Positions 34,883 to 43,731 of a DNA stretch of 64,000 bases are shown piece after piece; the first letter of the stretch is position 1, and each line of letters begins with the position of its first letter. The position numbers were made by a program, and so were the translations under genes. Below the pieces are notes generated by a model. The model did not search any database and had not been told where the DNA came from. It was given only the letters and a program-made list of their open reading frames with translations. The DNA comes from Bacillus sp. V3-13 (lineage in GTDB: Bacteria; Bacillota; Bacilli; Bacillales; Cytobacillaceae): the NCBI RefSeq assembly GCF_002860165.1, contig NZ_PGUZ01000009.1, positions 1 through 64,000 on the forward strand, written 5' to 3'.

Positions 34883-35059
34883 ATGTTGCAAAATATAATT
34901 ATAGTGATTATGCTGCTGTTTATCTTCGTCGCTTTTGGCCTTCATTTTCTCGGCTTGATGAAGTTAATTCCTGTTTTCATTAGCGGTCCGCTCTTATTTA
35001 TTTCATTGCTTATTTTTTTCTTATACTTAAACGAACGGAATAAATTCAAAGGGTTTTAG
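34883..35059 (+). CDS. Small membrane protein, 58 residues
   Basis: Two hydrophobic segments (IIIVIMLLFIFVAFGLHFLGL, then GPLLFISLLIFFLYL) with a basic tail NERNKFKGF. A full GAGGAGG site lies before ATG 34883; an in-frame ATG 15 bases earlier lies in front of that site. Monocistronic, with a terminator after the stop. I do not recognise the family. The two Fnr/Rex-like palindromes upstream suggest redox or oxygen control. Confidence 0.7.
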   Translation: MLQNIIIVIMLLFIFVAFGLHFLGLMKLIPVFISGPLLFISLLIFFLYLNERNKFKGF

Positions 35060-35077
35060 TATTCGAAAATAAGAAAA

Positions 35078-35106
35078 ACCGGGCAAAAACCGCCCGGTCC
35101 TTTTTT
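35078..35106 (+). terminator. Terminator of small membrane-protein gene
   Basis: ACCGGGC and GCCCGGT form a 7-bp stem followed by CCTTTTTT. Confidence 0.9.
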
Positions 35107-35174
35107 GTTTAGCGAATATCGATATTTTGTATTCGATCCCTTGGCTTCTATGCAAGTGCAGAAGAATTTAATTC

Positions 35175-35720
35175 TTAATGATCATCGCAAAAGACGAAAT
35201 CTTTATAGCGGAAGAACGTGACTGGATCAGCCTGTTCAAGGCCAGGTTCCTGAGGATTAAAAATGCTTCCGCCAACGACTGAGATTTCAAGAAGACCGGA
35301 TATCGGTTGACAACTATTTTGGCAAACCTTGAAATCTCCCTTAGCCGTAACACGATAAACGGCATTTGTTTCGTCTTTTCCAGTCCCGATTGCACCAGGA
35401 ATATTCCTTTCAATTCTCGTACAAGTATGAGGTTTCAAAACATGCGCGCCTAAATTAATTTCCCTTTCAGGGATGTTTGCGAATACACGAATTTGATTGT
35501 TACTGCTGCTTTGAACCTCCGGCTGCAGACACACACCAAGTGTAACAAATGCTTTTAATTTCATATCAGTGGGATTTTTAAGAATAATGATCAGTCTGTC
35601 ATTGTCCCGGCCTACTTGTATTTCAGAATCAGCCTCTAAAGGTAAATGAAACGGACCGGTCGTTATCGTTACAAAATCATTGTCAGGTTCACAATACTCG
35701 TACATCTCTTTTTTTCCCAT
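35175..35720 (-). CDS. Unrecognised protein, possible spore-surface protein
   Basis: A 181-residue soluble protein rich in beta-type sequence: FVTITTGPFHLPLEADSEIQ, RLIIILKNPTDMKLKAFVTL, PHTCTRIERNIPGAIGTGKD. Three cysteines lie at CQNSCQP-type positions and near the C terminus (FCDDH). No signal peptide or membrane segment is visible. I cannot place it in a family. Its neighbours are glycosyltransferases, so a glycosylated exosporium-like or surface protein is one possibility; that is an inference. ATG follows AAAGGAG. Confidence 0.65.
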   Translation of the reverse strand: MGKKEMYEYCEPDNDFVTITTGPFHLPLEADSEIQVGRDNDRLIIILKNPTDMKLKAFVTLGVCLQPEVQSSSNNQIRVFANIPEREINLGAHVLKPHTCTRIERNIPGAIGTGKDETNAVYRVTAKGDFKVCQNSCQPISGLLEISVVGGSIFNPQEPGLEQADPVTFFRYKDFVFCDDH

Positions 35721-36055
35721 TTTATAGACTCCTTTGCATTTAGTAATCTTTTTTAAAAAACATTTCTTCTTTTACCCTCATTTGGTTTACGAGGAGGATT
35801 TATGATACCGCTTGAGAGCTCGAAACCCTTCTTCAGATATTTCTTGTCCATATATTAAATGCATATCAGTCATAAAATGAACGGGCGAATACAGTAGTTT
35901 ATTGAACCATTTTCGTTTTATGGACACCGTAAAAATTCAGCGGATAAGAGCCGTTCCCCACTTTTGATAGAATGAATAACCTGAATAAGATTTAAATCCA
36001 CTGTTTAGCGGCTTTTTGGGAACCGGCAAGGAAAATTGGATGAAGGGGGAAACAC

Positions 36056-36194
36056 ATGAGAATCGGAGTAAATCTCTTGAATCTTTCACAGGACAGATTT
36101 AATCGAAAAAGGCAAAGAACGGGCAAAAGCATTCTCTTGGGAAAAGAGCGCCCAGGAAACGTTAAATGTATTTCGCAGCGTTTTGCCGGATTAA
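36056..36194 (+). pseudogene. Remnant of a glycosyltransferase family 4 gene (internal deletion)
   Basis: AGGGGG precedes an ATG whose frame opens MRIGVNLLNLSQDRFNR, a characteristic GT4 N terminus. After about 17 codons the sequence moves to another frame that reads KGKERAKAFSWEKSAQETLN then VFRSVLPD and a stop at 36194, a characteristic GT4 C terminus. Some 330 middle codons are missing. So the gene lost its interior by a deletion that also shifted frame. The intact GT4 gene starts 17 bases later. Bases 35721-36055 otherwise hold no gene that I can support, only a 17-codon open frame behind GAGGAGG at about 35802. Confidence 0.75.
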
Positions 36195-36210
36195 ACCTCA
36201 GGAGAGTATA

Positions 36211-37386
36211 ATGATGAAAAAAATACTTGTCCTTAATCATTTTCCAACCGTTTATCCCCCAACAAGCGGAGGCACCTTAAGATATTTCCATATTTATAAT
36301 GAACTTAGCCGGTATTATGATATTACTCTCTTATCCCAAACTCACGGACATAAAGGGGGACTTTTTCAATTTTCTTCTACATTCAGGGAATATAAAGTAG
36401 AGAAAGACCCCCTGCACCAACAGATTATGCAAGCTCTGCAAATTGGCGCAGCCACTTATGAATTTGCATTGGTCATAAATGTTGAACTCTCAAATCACCT
36501 CACGTTATACAAAAAATACTTTGATGACTTATATAGAACAAGCGATATGATTATTCATGAATCTCCTTATATGCTTGGATATGATCAGTATTCAGGTTTG
36601 GATGATAAACCGAGAATTTATAACAGTCATAATCACGAATACGCGTTGGCGAATCAAATTTGGAAAAATCAAAAGGCAAGAAAATATCTTCCGTCCATCT
36701 ATGAATTGGAGAAGAAATTAACGGAAGCTGCTGATTTAGTATTTGCGACATCTGAAATAGAAAAAGATAGCTTTATAGCCATGTATAACGTGGATCCTCA
36801 AAAAGTAAAGGTAGCGCCAAATGGAATTCACCCAGAGGAATGGCTTCAAAATAAAAAGAAATCGAACATAAATCCAAAAGCTTTTTTCATTGGAGCGGAA
36901 TATCCTCCCAACATCGAAGCGGTTGGTTATATCATTGATCATCTCGCTGATAAATGTCCGGGTATAGAATTTATGATTGCAGGTGGATGCTGTAACCCTT
37001 TTTCAAAGCTAAAAAAATCGAACGTTCATTTATTAGGCCGGGTTCATCATAAACACAAATTAAAACTTTTCGCCGATGCCGATATAGCGATCAATCCCAT
37101 GTTTACCGGAGCAGGCGTTAATGTGAAAACTCTTGAATTTTTATCGGCCGGAATTCCTTTGTTCTCTACTCATTGTGGTGCCAGAGGGTTAAATCTTATC
37201 GATGAAAAACACTACATCCATGCTGAAAAAGAAGATTTCGCAGATAAGCTCAATCAGTTTTGCCATGATAAAAAATATTTACAAGAAATTTCTTCAAGTG
37301 GACAAAAATACATTAATGACAATTATTCATGGGGCATTATAGCTAAAAATATACAGAAGGAATTAGAGGAAATCATACCTTTTTAA
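36211..37386 (+). CDS. Glycosyltransferase family 4 protein
   Basis: A 391-residue GT-B-fold glycosyltransferase. The N-terminal domain begins KKILVLNHFPTVYPPTSGGTLRYFHIYNELS. The donor-binding C-terminal domain shows VKVAPNGI, AFFIGAEYPPNIEAVGYII, GRVHHKHKLKLFADADIAINPMFTGAGVNVKTLEFLSAGIP, typical of GT4. AGGAGAG precedes ATG 36211. The DNA is AT-richer than the flanking core genes. With the GT2 gene and the GT4 remnant it forms a small glycosylation island; the acceptor is unknown, spore-surface protein being one option. Confidence 0.85.
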   Translation: MMKKILVLNHFPTVYPPTSGGTLRYFHIYNELSRYYDITLLSQTHGHKGGLFQFSSTFREYKVEKDPLHQQIMQALQIGAATYEFALVINVELSNHLTLYKKYFDDLYRTSDMIIHESPYMLGYDQYSGLDDKPRIYNSHNHEYALANQIWKNQKARKYLPSIYELEKKLTEAADLVFATSEIEKDSFIAMYNVDPQKVKVAPNGIHPEEWLQNKKKSNINPKAFFIGAEYPPNIEAVGYIIDHLADKCPGIEFMIAGGCCNPFSKLKKSNVHLLGRVHHKHKLKLFADADIAINPMFTGAGVNVKTLEFLSAGIPLFSTHCGARGLNLIDEKHYIHAEKEDFADKLNQFCHDKKYLQEISSSGQKYINDNYSWGIIAKNIQKELEEIIPF

Positions 37387-37438
37387 TTTAAGAAATCCAT
37401 CTGTCCATCCCACCCTCAATAATAGTTAAGCATACTCT

Positions 37439-38125
37439 TTAATCCAGGATGAACGGCTTATAGTCGTCCGTCTTGCATACGATAGAAGATTTTTTCAAAA
37501 GGATTCCATTATTGGTATCCCAGGTATGATGACCCGTTTTCGATGTTCTCAAGCAAACAAAATTTTTTTTATCGGCGGAATAAACTTTAAATTTGTTTTT
37601 AATACACTCTCTTATAAAGAAGGTATCTTCACCTAAATTTAATTTTGGAAACAATACTTTTTTAGTAATCTCTTTTTTAAATAGCAGTGTAGCTCCCTTT
37701 AATCCTTGTTTTACGAATTTATTTTCTTTACCCGGCTTGTGAATAGCAAGTATTTTCTCATCTTCAAAGTACATGTAGATTGTTCTTTTGCCTACTAGAT
37801 CTGCATTCGTTTTGTTCATAGCTTCCATCGATTTGGCAAGATAATTGGGTGAATAGTAATCATCATCATCAAATTTTGCAATAAAATCATACCTCGCTTT
37901 TTCGATTCCAAAATTTAGGCATTCGCCCAAAGTCGACTCTTCCGGTAATTGATAAACGGATACGTCTTGTGAAAACTTTGCTCTTTTTTCCCACTTACCT
38001 ATATATATATCATCCCGGTTTAGAATAATAATGAGCTCTTTTTCCTTCCAAACTTGATTTTCGTAGTTTTGAAACACATTTTCCATAAAGTGCTGTCTCA
38101 TCGTACAACATATGATTGAGACCAT
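37439..38125 (-). CDS. Glycosyltransferase family 2 protein
   Basis: A 228-residue GT-A-fold enzyme. It begins MVSIICCTMRQHFMENVFQN, with the metal-binding DxD in YDFIAKFDDDDYYSPNYL (near residue 87) and the acceptor-site LGEDTFFIREC near 170. No membrane segments. Convergent with the GT4 gene (52-base gap). GGAGGA lies before the ATG. Sugar and acceptor unknown. Confidence 0.83.
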   Translation of the reverse strand: MVSIICCTMRQHFMENVFQNYENQVWKEKELIIILNRDDIYIGKWEKRAKFSQDVSVYQLPEESTLGECLNFGIEKARYDFIAKFDDDDYYSPNYLAKSMEAMNKTNADLVGKRTIYMYFEDEKILAIHKPGKENKFVKQGLKGATLLFKKEITKKVLFPKLNLGEDTFFIRECIKNKFKVYSADKKNFVCLRTSKTGHHTWDTNNGILLKKSSIVCKTDDYKPFILD

Positions 38126-38137
38126 TACTATTCCTCC

Positions 38138-38251
38138 TTATTTACACCCTCTAATTGCTTCTTCCCGTGAAAAGGTCAGCCGAAGGATATCCTTCTCTTC
38201 AATTCTGGCCCCCAGCTGTACCTCAATAAATCCAGCTTGGCATTTATTCAT
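38138..38251 (-). CDS. Doubtful 37-residue ORF before the GT2 gene
   Basis: The frame encodes MNKCQAGFIEVQLGARIEEK then DILRLTFSREEAIRGCK, and its stop is followed by GGAGGA for the GT2 gene. No ribosome site precedes the ATG. It may be the tail of a deleted gene rather than a gene in its own right. Confidence 0.3.
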   Translation of the reverse strand: MNKCQAGFIEVQLGARIEEKDILRLTFSREEAIRGCK

Positions 38252-38332
38252 ATACACAGTTTATTTTCGATTTTGTTTATCCGTTCCTGCAGCAACCTTT
38301 TTCCTTTTCTGCCCCGCCTACCGGCAAAACAA

Positions 38333-38376
38333 GAAAAAAAAACCGAATTTGAAGAGAATATCGTTCAAATCCGGCT
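38333..38376 (-). terminator. Terminator of pepF
   Basis: On the minus strand GCCGGATTTGAA-cgatattctc-TTCAAATTCGGT is followed by nine T residues, 18 bases after the pepF stop. Confidence 0.9.
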
Positions 38377-38393
38377 TTTTGTGTCCATAAGTT

Positions 38394-40211
38394 TTACGAT
38401 AATAATTGTTCCATTTCGGTAAGCTTTTCTTTAAAAACTTTACATGCTTCTTCAATCGGCTTTGAGCTGGTCATGTCAACTCCGGCCTTCTTCAGCACTT
38501 CAATCGGGTAGTCCGAGCTGCCCGCTTTCAGGAAGTGAATGTAGCGGTCGACAGCCGGCTGGCCTTGCTCAAGAATTTGCTTGCTTAAAGCGGTTGCCGC
38601 ACTGAAGCCTGTCGCATATTGATACACGTAATAATTATAGTAAAAGTGAGGGATCCGCGACCATTCAAGGCCGATTTCCTCATCAATTTCAATGTCTTCA
38701 CGTCCAAAATACTTTTGGTTTAATTCGTAGTAGTCTTTTGTTAACACGTCTGCTGTTAAGGCTTCATTATTTTGTGCTTTTTGATGAATGAGATGCTCAT
38801 ACTCAGCAAACATTGTCTGGCGGAAAACCGTTCCTCTAAAGCCCTCCAGATAATGGTTCAATAAGTACAGGCGCTTTTGCTCATCGTCAATTGTTTTCAA
38901 AAGATAGTCATTTAATAGCGCTTCATTGCACGTTGATGCGACCTCTGCAACAAAGATTGAATAGCCGCCATAAGGATATGGTTGATTTTTGCGCGTATAA
39001 TAGCTGTGCACGGAATGGCCGAACTCATGGGCAAGTGTAAATAAATTGTTGACGTTATCCTGCCAGTTCATTAAAATATAAGGATTTGTTCCGTACGCTC
39101 CGGATGAATAGGCTCCGCTCCGCTTTCCTTTATTTTCGTGAACATCAACCCAGCGATTTTCAAAGCCTTCTTTCAAGACGCGCAAATAATCTTCTCCAAG
39201 CGGCGCCAGCCCTTTTAATATTAACTCCTTCGCTTCTTCATAGCTGATTTCCATTTTGACGTCCTTCACGAGCGGAGTATACAGGTCATACATATGAAGC
39301 TTATCGAGACCAAGTACTTTTTTGCGCAGTTTGATATAGCGATGCAAAAGGTGAAGATTGTCATTGATCGTATTGACTAAATTTTCATAGACGCTCTCGG
39401 GAATATTGTTGGCTGCCAGCGCTGCATGGCGGGCAGATTGATAATTCCGGATTCGTGCATTAAAATTATCCTTCTTCACCGTGCCGCCGAGCGTACTCGA
39501 AAAAGTATTGCGGTACTGCCCATATGTGTGATATACAGCTTTAAACGCATCCTCGCGAACCCGGCGGTCCCCGCTTTCCAAAAACCTGATATATCGCCCA
39601 TGGGTAACTTCCACTTCTTCGCCATTCTCATCTTTAATGCTCGGAAATTCCAGGTCAGCATTATTAAGCATGCCAAAGGTCGTACTCGAAACGTTCATAA
39701 TCTCGGAAGCTTCAGCCAATAAGGCTTCCTGCTCGGCCGAGAGCACATGAGGCCTTTGCAGGTTAATTTCCTCCAATGCATGTTCATAAAGCTTGAGTTC
39801 CGGCTTTGCGTCCAAAAACTTTTTCAGCCATTCCTCATCAATTGTCAATATTTCCGGAACGATATAGGCAAGTGCGCTGGCAGCCTGGGAATACAAATTC
39901 TTAATTCGGTCATCAAGTGCCTGATAGTGCGAATTGGTTGTATCCTGATCATAGCGCATATGGGCATATGTATACAATTTCCCGAGGCGTTCCATTAATT
40001 GATCCTGGCCTGAAAGCGCTTCGAAAAGATGCTCCGCACTCTCACCAAGCGTTCCCTGGTATTTCTTCATCTCTGGAATAAGTTCTTTCACTTGTTGATA
40101 TTCTTTCTCCCACTCTTCATCCGTTGGAAAAATATCTTCGAGTCTCCATGTATCCTCCACAGCAATTTCATCTCTGGACGGCAGTTTTTTTACCGCTGTT
40201 TCATTTGTCAT
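38394..40211 (-). CDS. pepF: Oligoendopeptidase F
   Basis: A 605-residue cytoplasmic zinc metallopeptidase (M3 family) that degrades oligopeptides. The zinc motif is LFTLAHEFGHSVHSYY (HEFGH), with the third ligand Glu in VAEVASTCNEALLN. The N terminus MTNETAVKKLPSRDEIAVED is typical. GGAGG lies 9 bases before ATG 40211; upstream ATGs overlap the ribosome site. PepF of B. subtilis degrades signalling peptides when overproduced. Lies between coiA and the glycosylation genes, as in B. subtilis beside coiA. Confidence 0.95.
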   Translation of the reverse strand: MTNETAVKKLPSRDEIAVEDTWRLEDIFPTDEEWEKEYQQVKELIPEMKKYQGTLGESAEHLFEALSGQDQLMERLGKLYTYAHMRYDQDTTNSHYQALDDRIKNLYSQAASALAYIVPEILTIDEEWLKKFLDAKPELKLYEHALEEINLQRPHVLSAEQEALLAEASEIMNVSSTTFGMLNNADLEFPSIKDENGEEVEVTHGRYIRFLESGDRRVREDAFKAVYHTYGQYRNTFSSTLGGTVKKDNFNARIRNYQSARHAALAANNIPESVYENLVNTINDNLHLLHRYIKLRKKVLGLDKLHMYDLYTPLVKDVKMEISYEEAKELILKGLAPLGEDYLRVLKEGFENRWVDVHENKGKRSGAYSSGAYGTNPYILMNWQDNVNNLFTLAHEFGHSVHSYYTRKNQPYPYGGYSIFVAEVASTCNEALLNDYLLKTIDDEQKRLYLLNHYLEGFRGTVFRQTMFAEYEHLIHQKAQNNEALTADVLTKDYYELNQKYFGREDIEIDEEIGLEWSRIPHFYYNYYVYQYATGFSAATALSKQILEQGQPAVDRYIHFLKAGSSDYPIEVLKKAGVDMTSSKPIEEACKVFKEKLTEMEQLLS

Positions 40212-40442
40212 ATTCATCATCCTCCATCTATGGAATTCTGACCGTTGCACCAGCATTGTTCAACGTATAAATGTCGCTTGTTCCTTGAGCTTGATCATAA
40301 GCTGTATGCTCATAAATTCTCCTTGTGCAGGCCAATCTCCTTCCTTTAAATTATAAAGTACCATACCCTGCATGAAATGCACAAAAACTAAAGCTGGCAT
40401 AAACATTTCCACTGTCTGATTTGGTTTGAAAAATGCAAATCC

Positions 40443-41675
40443 CTATTTATTGTATGTTCGCGGAGCCTTTTTCATTATCCATAAATTCCTCGTAATGACA
40501 GGCCCGAAATTCAGATACATCGAATCATCCGCTGTTGATTTTTGAATCTGCGTGGCGGGACTGTCAACTTGTTTTAATACCTTTAAGTTGTTTTCATGCT
40601 TCCAGGCAAGATAACCGGTATCAACAAGAAGCTTTACATACCCTTCAATAGCTAATAACCAATTCCCTTTTGCCAGGGGCAGGGTTCTCATTTTAATTTG
40701 ATTCTTTTTTAAGCGCTGTGCCATAGACCGGTAAAATTGCCCGATGGATAGAACGTCGCCGTTTCTGCATTTTTGCAGAACATCCAGGTATAAATAGGTT
40801 TGCCAAATAAGCGGGGAGGTCTCAATATACAAATTATTTGCAGTTGGGAGCCCAATAATAGATGGAAGCAGGGAGATGTTTAAGGAATGGCGGTAAATTT
40901 CTTTTAAAAAAGAAAGGTTAGTGGATTTAGCGCGGCCGAGGAATGCAAGCTTATAACGATCCAGCTCTTGTCTCCACTTCTGCAGGGAGAAAGAAGGCGT
41001 TCTCTCCGCTGCGAGCAGCTGTTGCACATCGGCTTTAATCGGGGATGAAACGCTGAATTGAACGAATGAATGGCGCGGCGAAATTGAAACGGGATGATGG
41101 ATGGTGATGAATTGATTTGTAGCGGGGCAATAGCAAGGCAAGTTCCATTGTTCGAGGCGGTTTCTGAAAAATAAAAAATGAAACTGGGATAACGAAGCTA
41201 TATCGGCTGTCTTCCGTTGGATTTGCTTTCCCCCGAGAATCCATAATGGGACCCGGTTGGAGCGGATATAAGCGTTTGTCCTTTCCATAAATTCTTTCGG
41301 GCTGATTGGTGAACACTGATATTCAAGCGCGAACCTTTTACCTTTATAATTGTACGAGATGTCAGCCCGCTGGTTAATTTCAGGAATATAGTGTTCCAGC
41401 ACCGGTTGCAAATTCTGTCGTTTAAGCCACGAATACAGGTTCAGCTTTCCTTCCATATGGTACAGCGATTCTGCTTCAGAGCCAGCAGCAGTACATATGC
41501 CGTCATGATAATGGGAAAAGTGATAAACCTTTTTCGTACCGATTTTTAAAATCAATTTCTCATGGCATTGTGGACAATAGAATTCCTCCCTCTTGCGTAA
41601 ATCTTCCAGGAACTCACGCGGATAATGATCGCCGAGGGAAAAATATTCTCCTGTTTTCGTTTTCGCAGTAAGCAT
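40443..41675 (-). CDS. coiA: Competence protein CoiA
   Basis: A 410-residue CoiA-family protein (B. subtilis CoiA is 373). The N-terminal zinc-finger-like segment is EFYCPQCHEKLILKIGTKKVYHFSHY, followed by the nuclease-like core SLYHMEGKLNLYSWLKRQ and RADISYNYKGKRFALEYQCSPIS (Asp/Glu/Gln-Lys nuclease pattern). CoiA acts on incoming DNA during transformation. AAGGAGGAG precedes ATG 41675; an 11-codon upstream extension is left out. No obvious terminator follows in the 185-base gap before pepF. Confidence 0.92.
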   Translation of the reverse strand: MLTAKTKTGEYFSLGDHYPREFLEDLRKREEFYCPQCHEKLILKIGTKKVYHFSHYHDGICTAAGSEAESLYHMEGKLNLYSWLKRQNLQPVLEHYIPEINQRADISYNYKGKRFALEYQCSPISPKEFMERTNAYIRSNRVPLWILGGKQIQRKTADIASLSQFHFLFFRNRLEQWNLPCYCPATNQFITIHHPVSISPRHSFVQFSVSSPIKADVQQLLAAERTPSFSLQKWRQELDRYKLAFLGRAKSTNLSFLKEIYRHSLNISLLPSIIGLPTANNLYIETSPLIWQTYLYLDVLQKCRNGDVLSIGQFYRSMAQRLKKNQIKMRTLPLAKGNWLLAIEGYVKLLVDTGYLAWKHENNLKVLKQVDSPATQIQKSTADDSMYLNFGPVITRNLWIMKKAPRTYNK

Positions 41676-41778
41676 ATACTCCTCCTTTCTCCTTCTTAAT
41701 TCGAGCAAGGAGGATCATTTCCTGCCTTAAAGCAAAAATTCCGCTCTAATCTTGATGAAGATTTCATTAAAAAGGCAC

Positions 41779-41808
41779 AAAAAAACCGACTTCAAATTTG
41801 AAATCGGT
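41779..41808 (-). terminator. Terminator of mecA
   Basis: On the minus strand ACCGATTTCAAATTTGAAGT then CGGT forms a hairpin followed by TTTTTTGT, 6 bases after the mecA stop. Confidence 0.9.
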
Positions 41809-41813
41809 ATATA

Positions 41814-42482
41814 TTAAGAAAAGTATTTGCGCAAGGTAACAAAAACATCTTCCCCGATAATGAGCTTTCCGTATTCCTCAATACGGTGAATGGTCATTTG
41901 TGTCTCACTGCCGTATTCAAGAAGAATGCTGAGCAAATTATCAATTTCTTCTTCTTCCAGATCCTCTTCCGGAAATTCCGTATATAGATAATATTTGCCT
42001 TCAAATGAATATAGCCTGGCAAGTAAAGAATCAATTCCGGGGCGATGTGACAGCGCAATGACATCCTCAAAATCGCCGAACGACAGAAGGAAATCGAGGC
42101 TTTCATCTTCCAATGCCTCATCTTCTATATCCCCTCGAGGGTTAAAATGTTGATCAAGCATTTCTTCAATCCGCTCATCAACGGGAAGATCCTTTATTTT
42201 TTCATCCGGTACAGGCAATTCAAACTTTTGGCCGTCCTTGGAAAGCTGGGCTTTGGTAACAAGAACCTCCAGACCTTTATCGAGCGCTTGAACTTGAATC
42301 CAGAGAGGCCCTTCAGCGGCAAACTCTTCCTCTTGATGAACTTCATCCATCATTTCCCAGAATAGCTCTTCGCTTCTTTCCCGGTTGTACCAGATCTCTT
42401 CCCGGTCGAAACCTCTTTCCTCTATGTCAACATAGGAAATATAAAACTTTACCGTATTCTCATTAATACGTTCTATTTCCAT
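41814..42482 (-). CDS. mecA: Adaptor protein MecA
   Basis: A 222-residue adaptor that brings ComK and other substrates to the ClpCP protease. It has the N-terminal MEIERINENTVKFYISYVDI substrate-binding domain (1-85), an acidic linker and the C-terminal ClpC-binding domain from about residue 115 (FLLSFGDFEDVIALSHRP). Length matches B. subtilis MecA (218). GGGAGAGG precedes ATG 42482. The gene follows spx, and ComK control is shared with med and comZ elsewhere in the window. Confidence 0.96.
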   Translation of the reverse strand: MEIERINENTVKFYISYVDIEERGFDREEIWYNRERSEELFWEMMDEVHQEEEFAAEGPLWIQVQALDKGLEVLVTKAQLSKDGQKFELPVPDEKIKDLPVDERIEEMLDQHFNPRGDIEDEALEDESLDFLLSFGDFEDVIALSHRPGIDSLLARLYSFEGKYYLYTEFPEEDLEEEEIDNLLSILLEYGSETQMTIHRIEEYGKLIIGEDVFVTLRKYFS

Positions 42483-42621
42483 TAGGAAACCTCTCCCTTC
42501 TTGCAAGTAATGAAGGGACTAAATACCCCCATACAGAAGCTTATGCTACCCTTTTACCCTTAATTAAACGCAATAACCGTATTTTAGTATCAGGCGGACA
42601 TCTGTTTTGTACCTTGTACTT

Positions 42622-42647
42622 TTATTTTATGATAAAACATAAAATAA
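42622..42647. promoter_or_regulatory. AT-rich inverted repeat upstream of mecA
   Basis: TTATTTTATG (42622-42631) pairs perfectly with CATAAAATAA (42638-42647). It lies 140 bases upstream of mecA and could be an operator or RNA hairpin. I see no gene in 42483-42818; B. subtilis carries yjbE in this gap. Confidence 0.35.
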
Positions 42648-42818
42648 GGGAAATAAAATCTTATTGTTCATAAAAAACCATTACTTGCCTATTTATTTTA
42701 TGACGTTTTATCTTCTTAAACGATTACTTCCTTAAAAAAGGATTGATTTATTTTAACAGATCTCATCTTTTAGTACAAATTATCTAAATCGTTTGCTTAT
42801 ATCATGCCCCAATATAAA

Positions 42819-42852
42819 AAACCTCTTCTCCGTAATAAATGGAAGAAGAGGC
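42819..42852 (-). terminator. Terminator of spx
   Basis: On the minus strand GCCTCTTCTTCC-atttattac-GGAGAAGAGGT is followed by TTTTTTA, just after the spx stop. Confidence 0.9.
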
Positions 42853-42860
42853 GGTGATCG

Positions 42861-43256
42861 TTAATTTACAAGGCGTTGCGCTTCACGAAGCTGGTAAGTT
42901 CGAACTTTTCTGGGAAGGAAACGGCGAATTTCGTCCTCGTTATAGCCTACTTGTAATCTTTTCTCGTCAATAATAATTGGACGGCGAAGCAAGCCGGGAT
43001 TATCTTTAATTAATTCAAATAAATCTTGTAACGGCATTGTTTCGAGATTAACGTTTAACTTTTGGAAAGTTTTTGAACGAGTGGAAATGATTTCGTCAGT
43101 TCCATCTTCTGTCATTCGCAAAATTTCTTTAATTTCATCAATTGATAATGGCTCTGAGAATATATTTCTTTCTCTATATGGAATTTCATGTTCTTCAAGC
43201 CATGATTTAGCTTTTCTGCATGATGTGCAACTTGGTGAAGTGTATAAAGTAACCAT
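42861..43256 (-). CDS. spx: Transcriptional regulator Spx
   Basis: A 131-residue ArsC-like global regulator of thiol/oxidative stress that binds the alpha C-terminal domain of RNA polymerase. The redox switch CTSC is at residues 10-13, and [26 protein letters not shown] is the conserved interface. Start [10 protein letters not shown] at 43256 gives exactly the family length; 16 upstream codons are not coding. It is degraded by ClpXP with YjbH, whose gene is at 33707-34573. In B. subtilis it is co-transcribed with yjbC and also has its own promoters. Confidence 0.97.
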   Translation of the reverse strand: MVTLYTSPSCTSCRKAKSWLEEHEIPYRERNIFSEPLSIDEIKEILRMTEDGTDEIISTRSKTFQKLNVNLETMPLQDLFELIKDNPGLLRRPIIIDEKRLQVGYNEDEIRRFLPRKVRTYQLREAQRLVN

Positions 43257-43731
43257 CAGCATCCACACTCCCTTAACAATATATAATAACGCCATGTAAA
43301 GCATTCTTTAATGGAGGTATTTTCTAAAATTAAAATTACTTTAAATAAGTAATTTATATTATGTATTATACACTAATTAAGATTAGTTTGGTACCCTTTT
43401 TCAAAGAAAAAATGACTCTTTCTCCGCTAAATTTTATTCCAATCCTCCATTAACCTAATAGATAAGACGAATGAACATCTGAAAAGTTTCATTTTTTTTA
43501 CGTTTATTTATAAAATCTCTTCACCCCCGGTCGCTGTTTTTAAAAAATCAAAGGAACTCCCCATTCTTATATTCAAATTATGCTAAAAATTATCGTCAAT
43601 TTTTAATTCTGTTTGTTCATTTACCCTTAAACAAAATACTTAAACCTAAAAATAAAAATTATTTTTTCATTCTCAATTATTCTCCCTGGAATGAAAATGA
43701 ACAGATCTTCATAGCACATAAATTCATTTGG
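43257..43731 (-). promoter_or_regulatory. Long spx upstream region, no gene
   Basis: 475 bases of very AT-rich DNA between yjbC and spx. No open frame has a ribosome site. In B. subtilis the corresponding gap carries several stress-controlled spx promoters; a similar role is likely, but I cannot fix -10/-35 pairs by eye. Confidence 0.4.

Noticed and set aside
38112-38422. Plus-strand open frames after the GT2 gene
   Set aside because: No ribosome site, low complexity, and they run through the pepF terminator.
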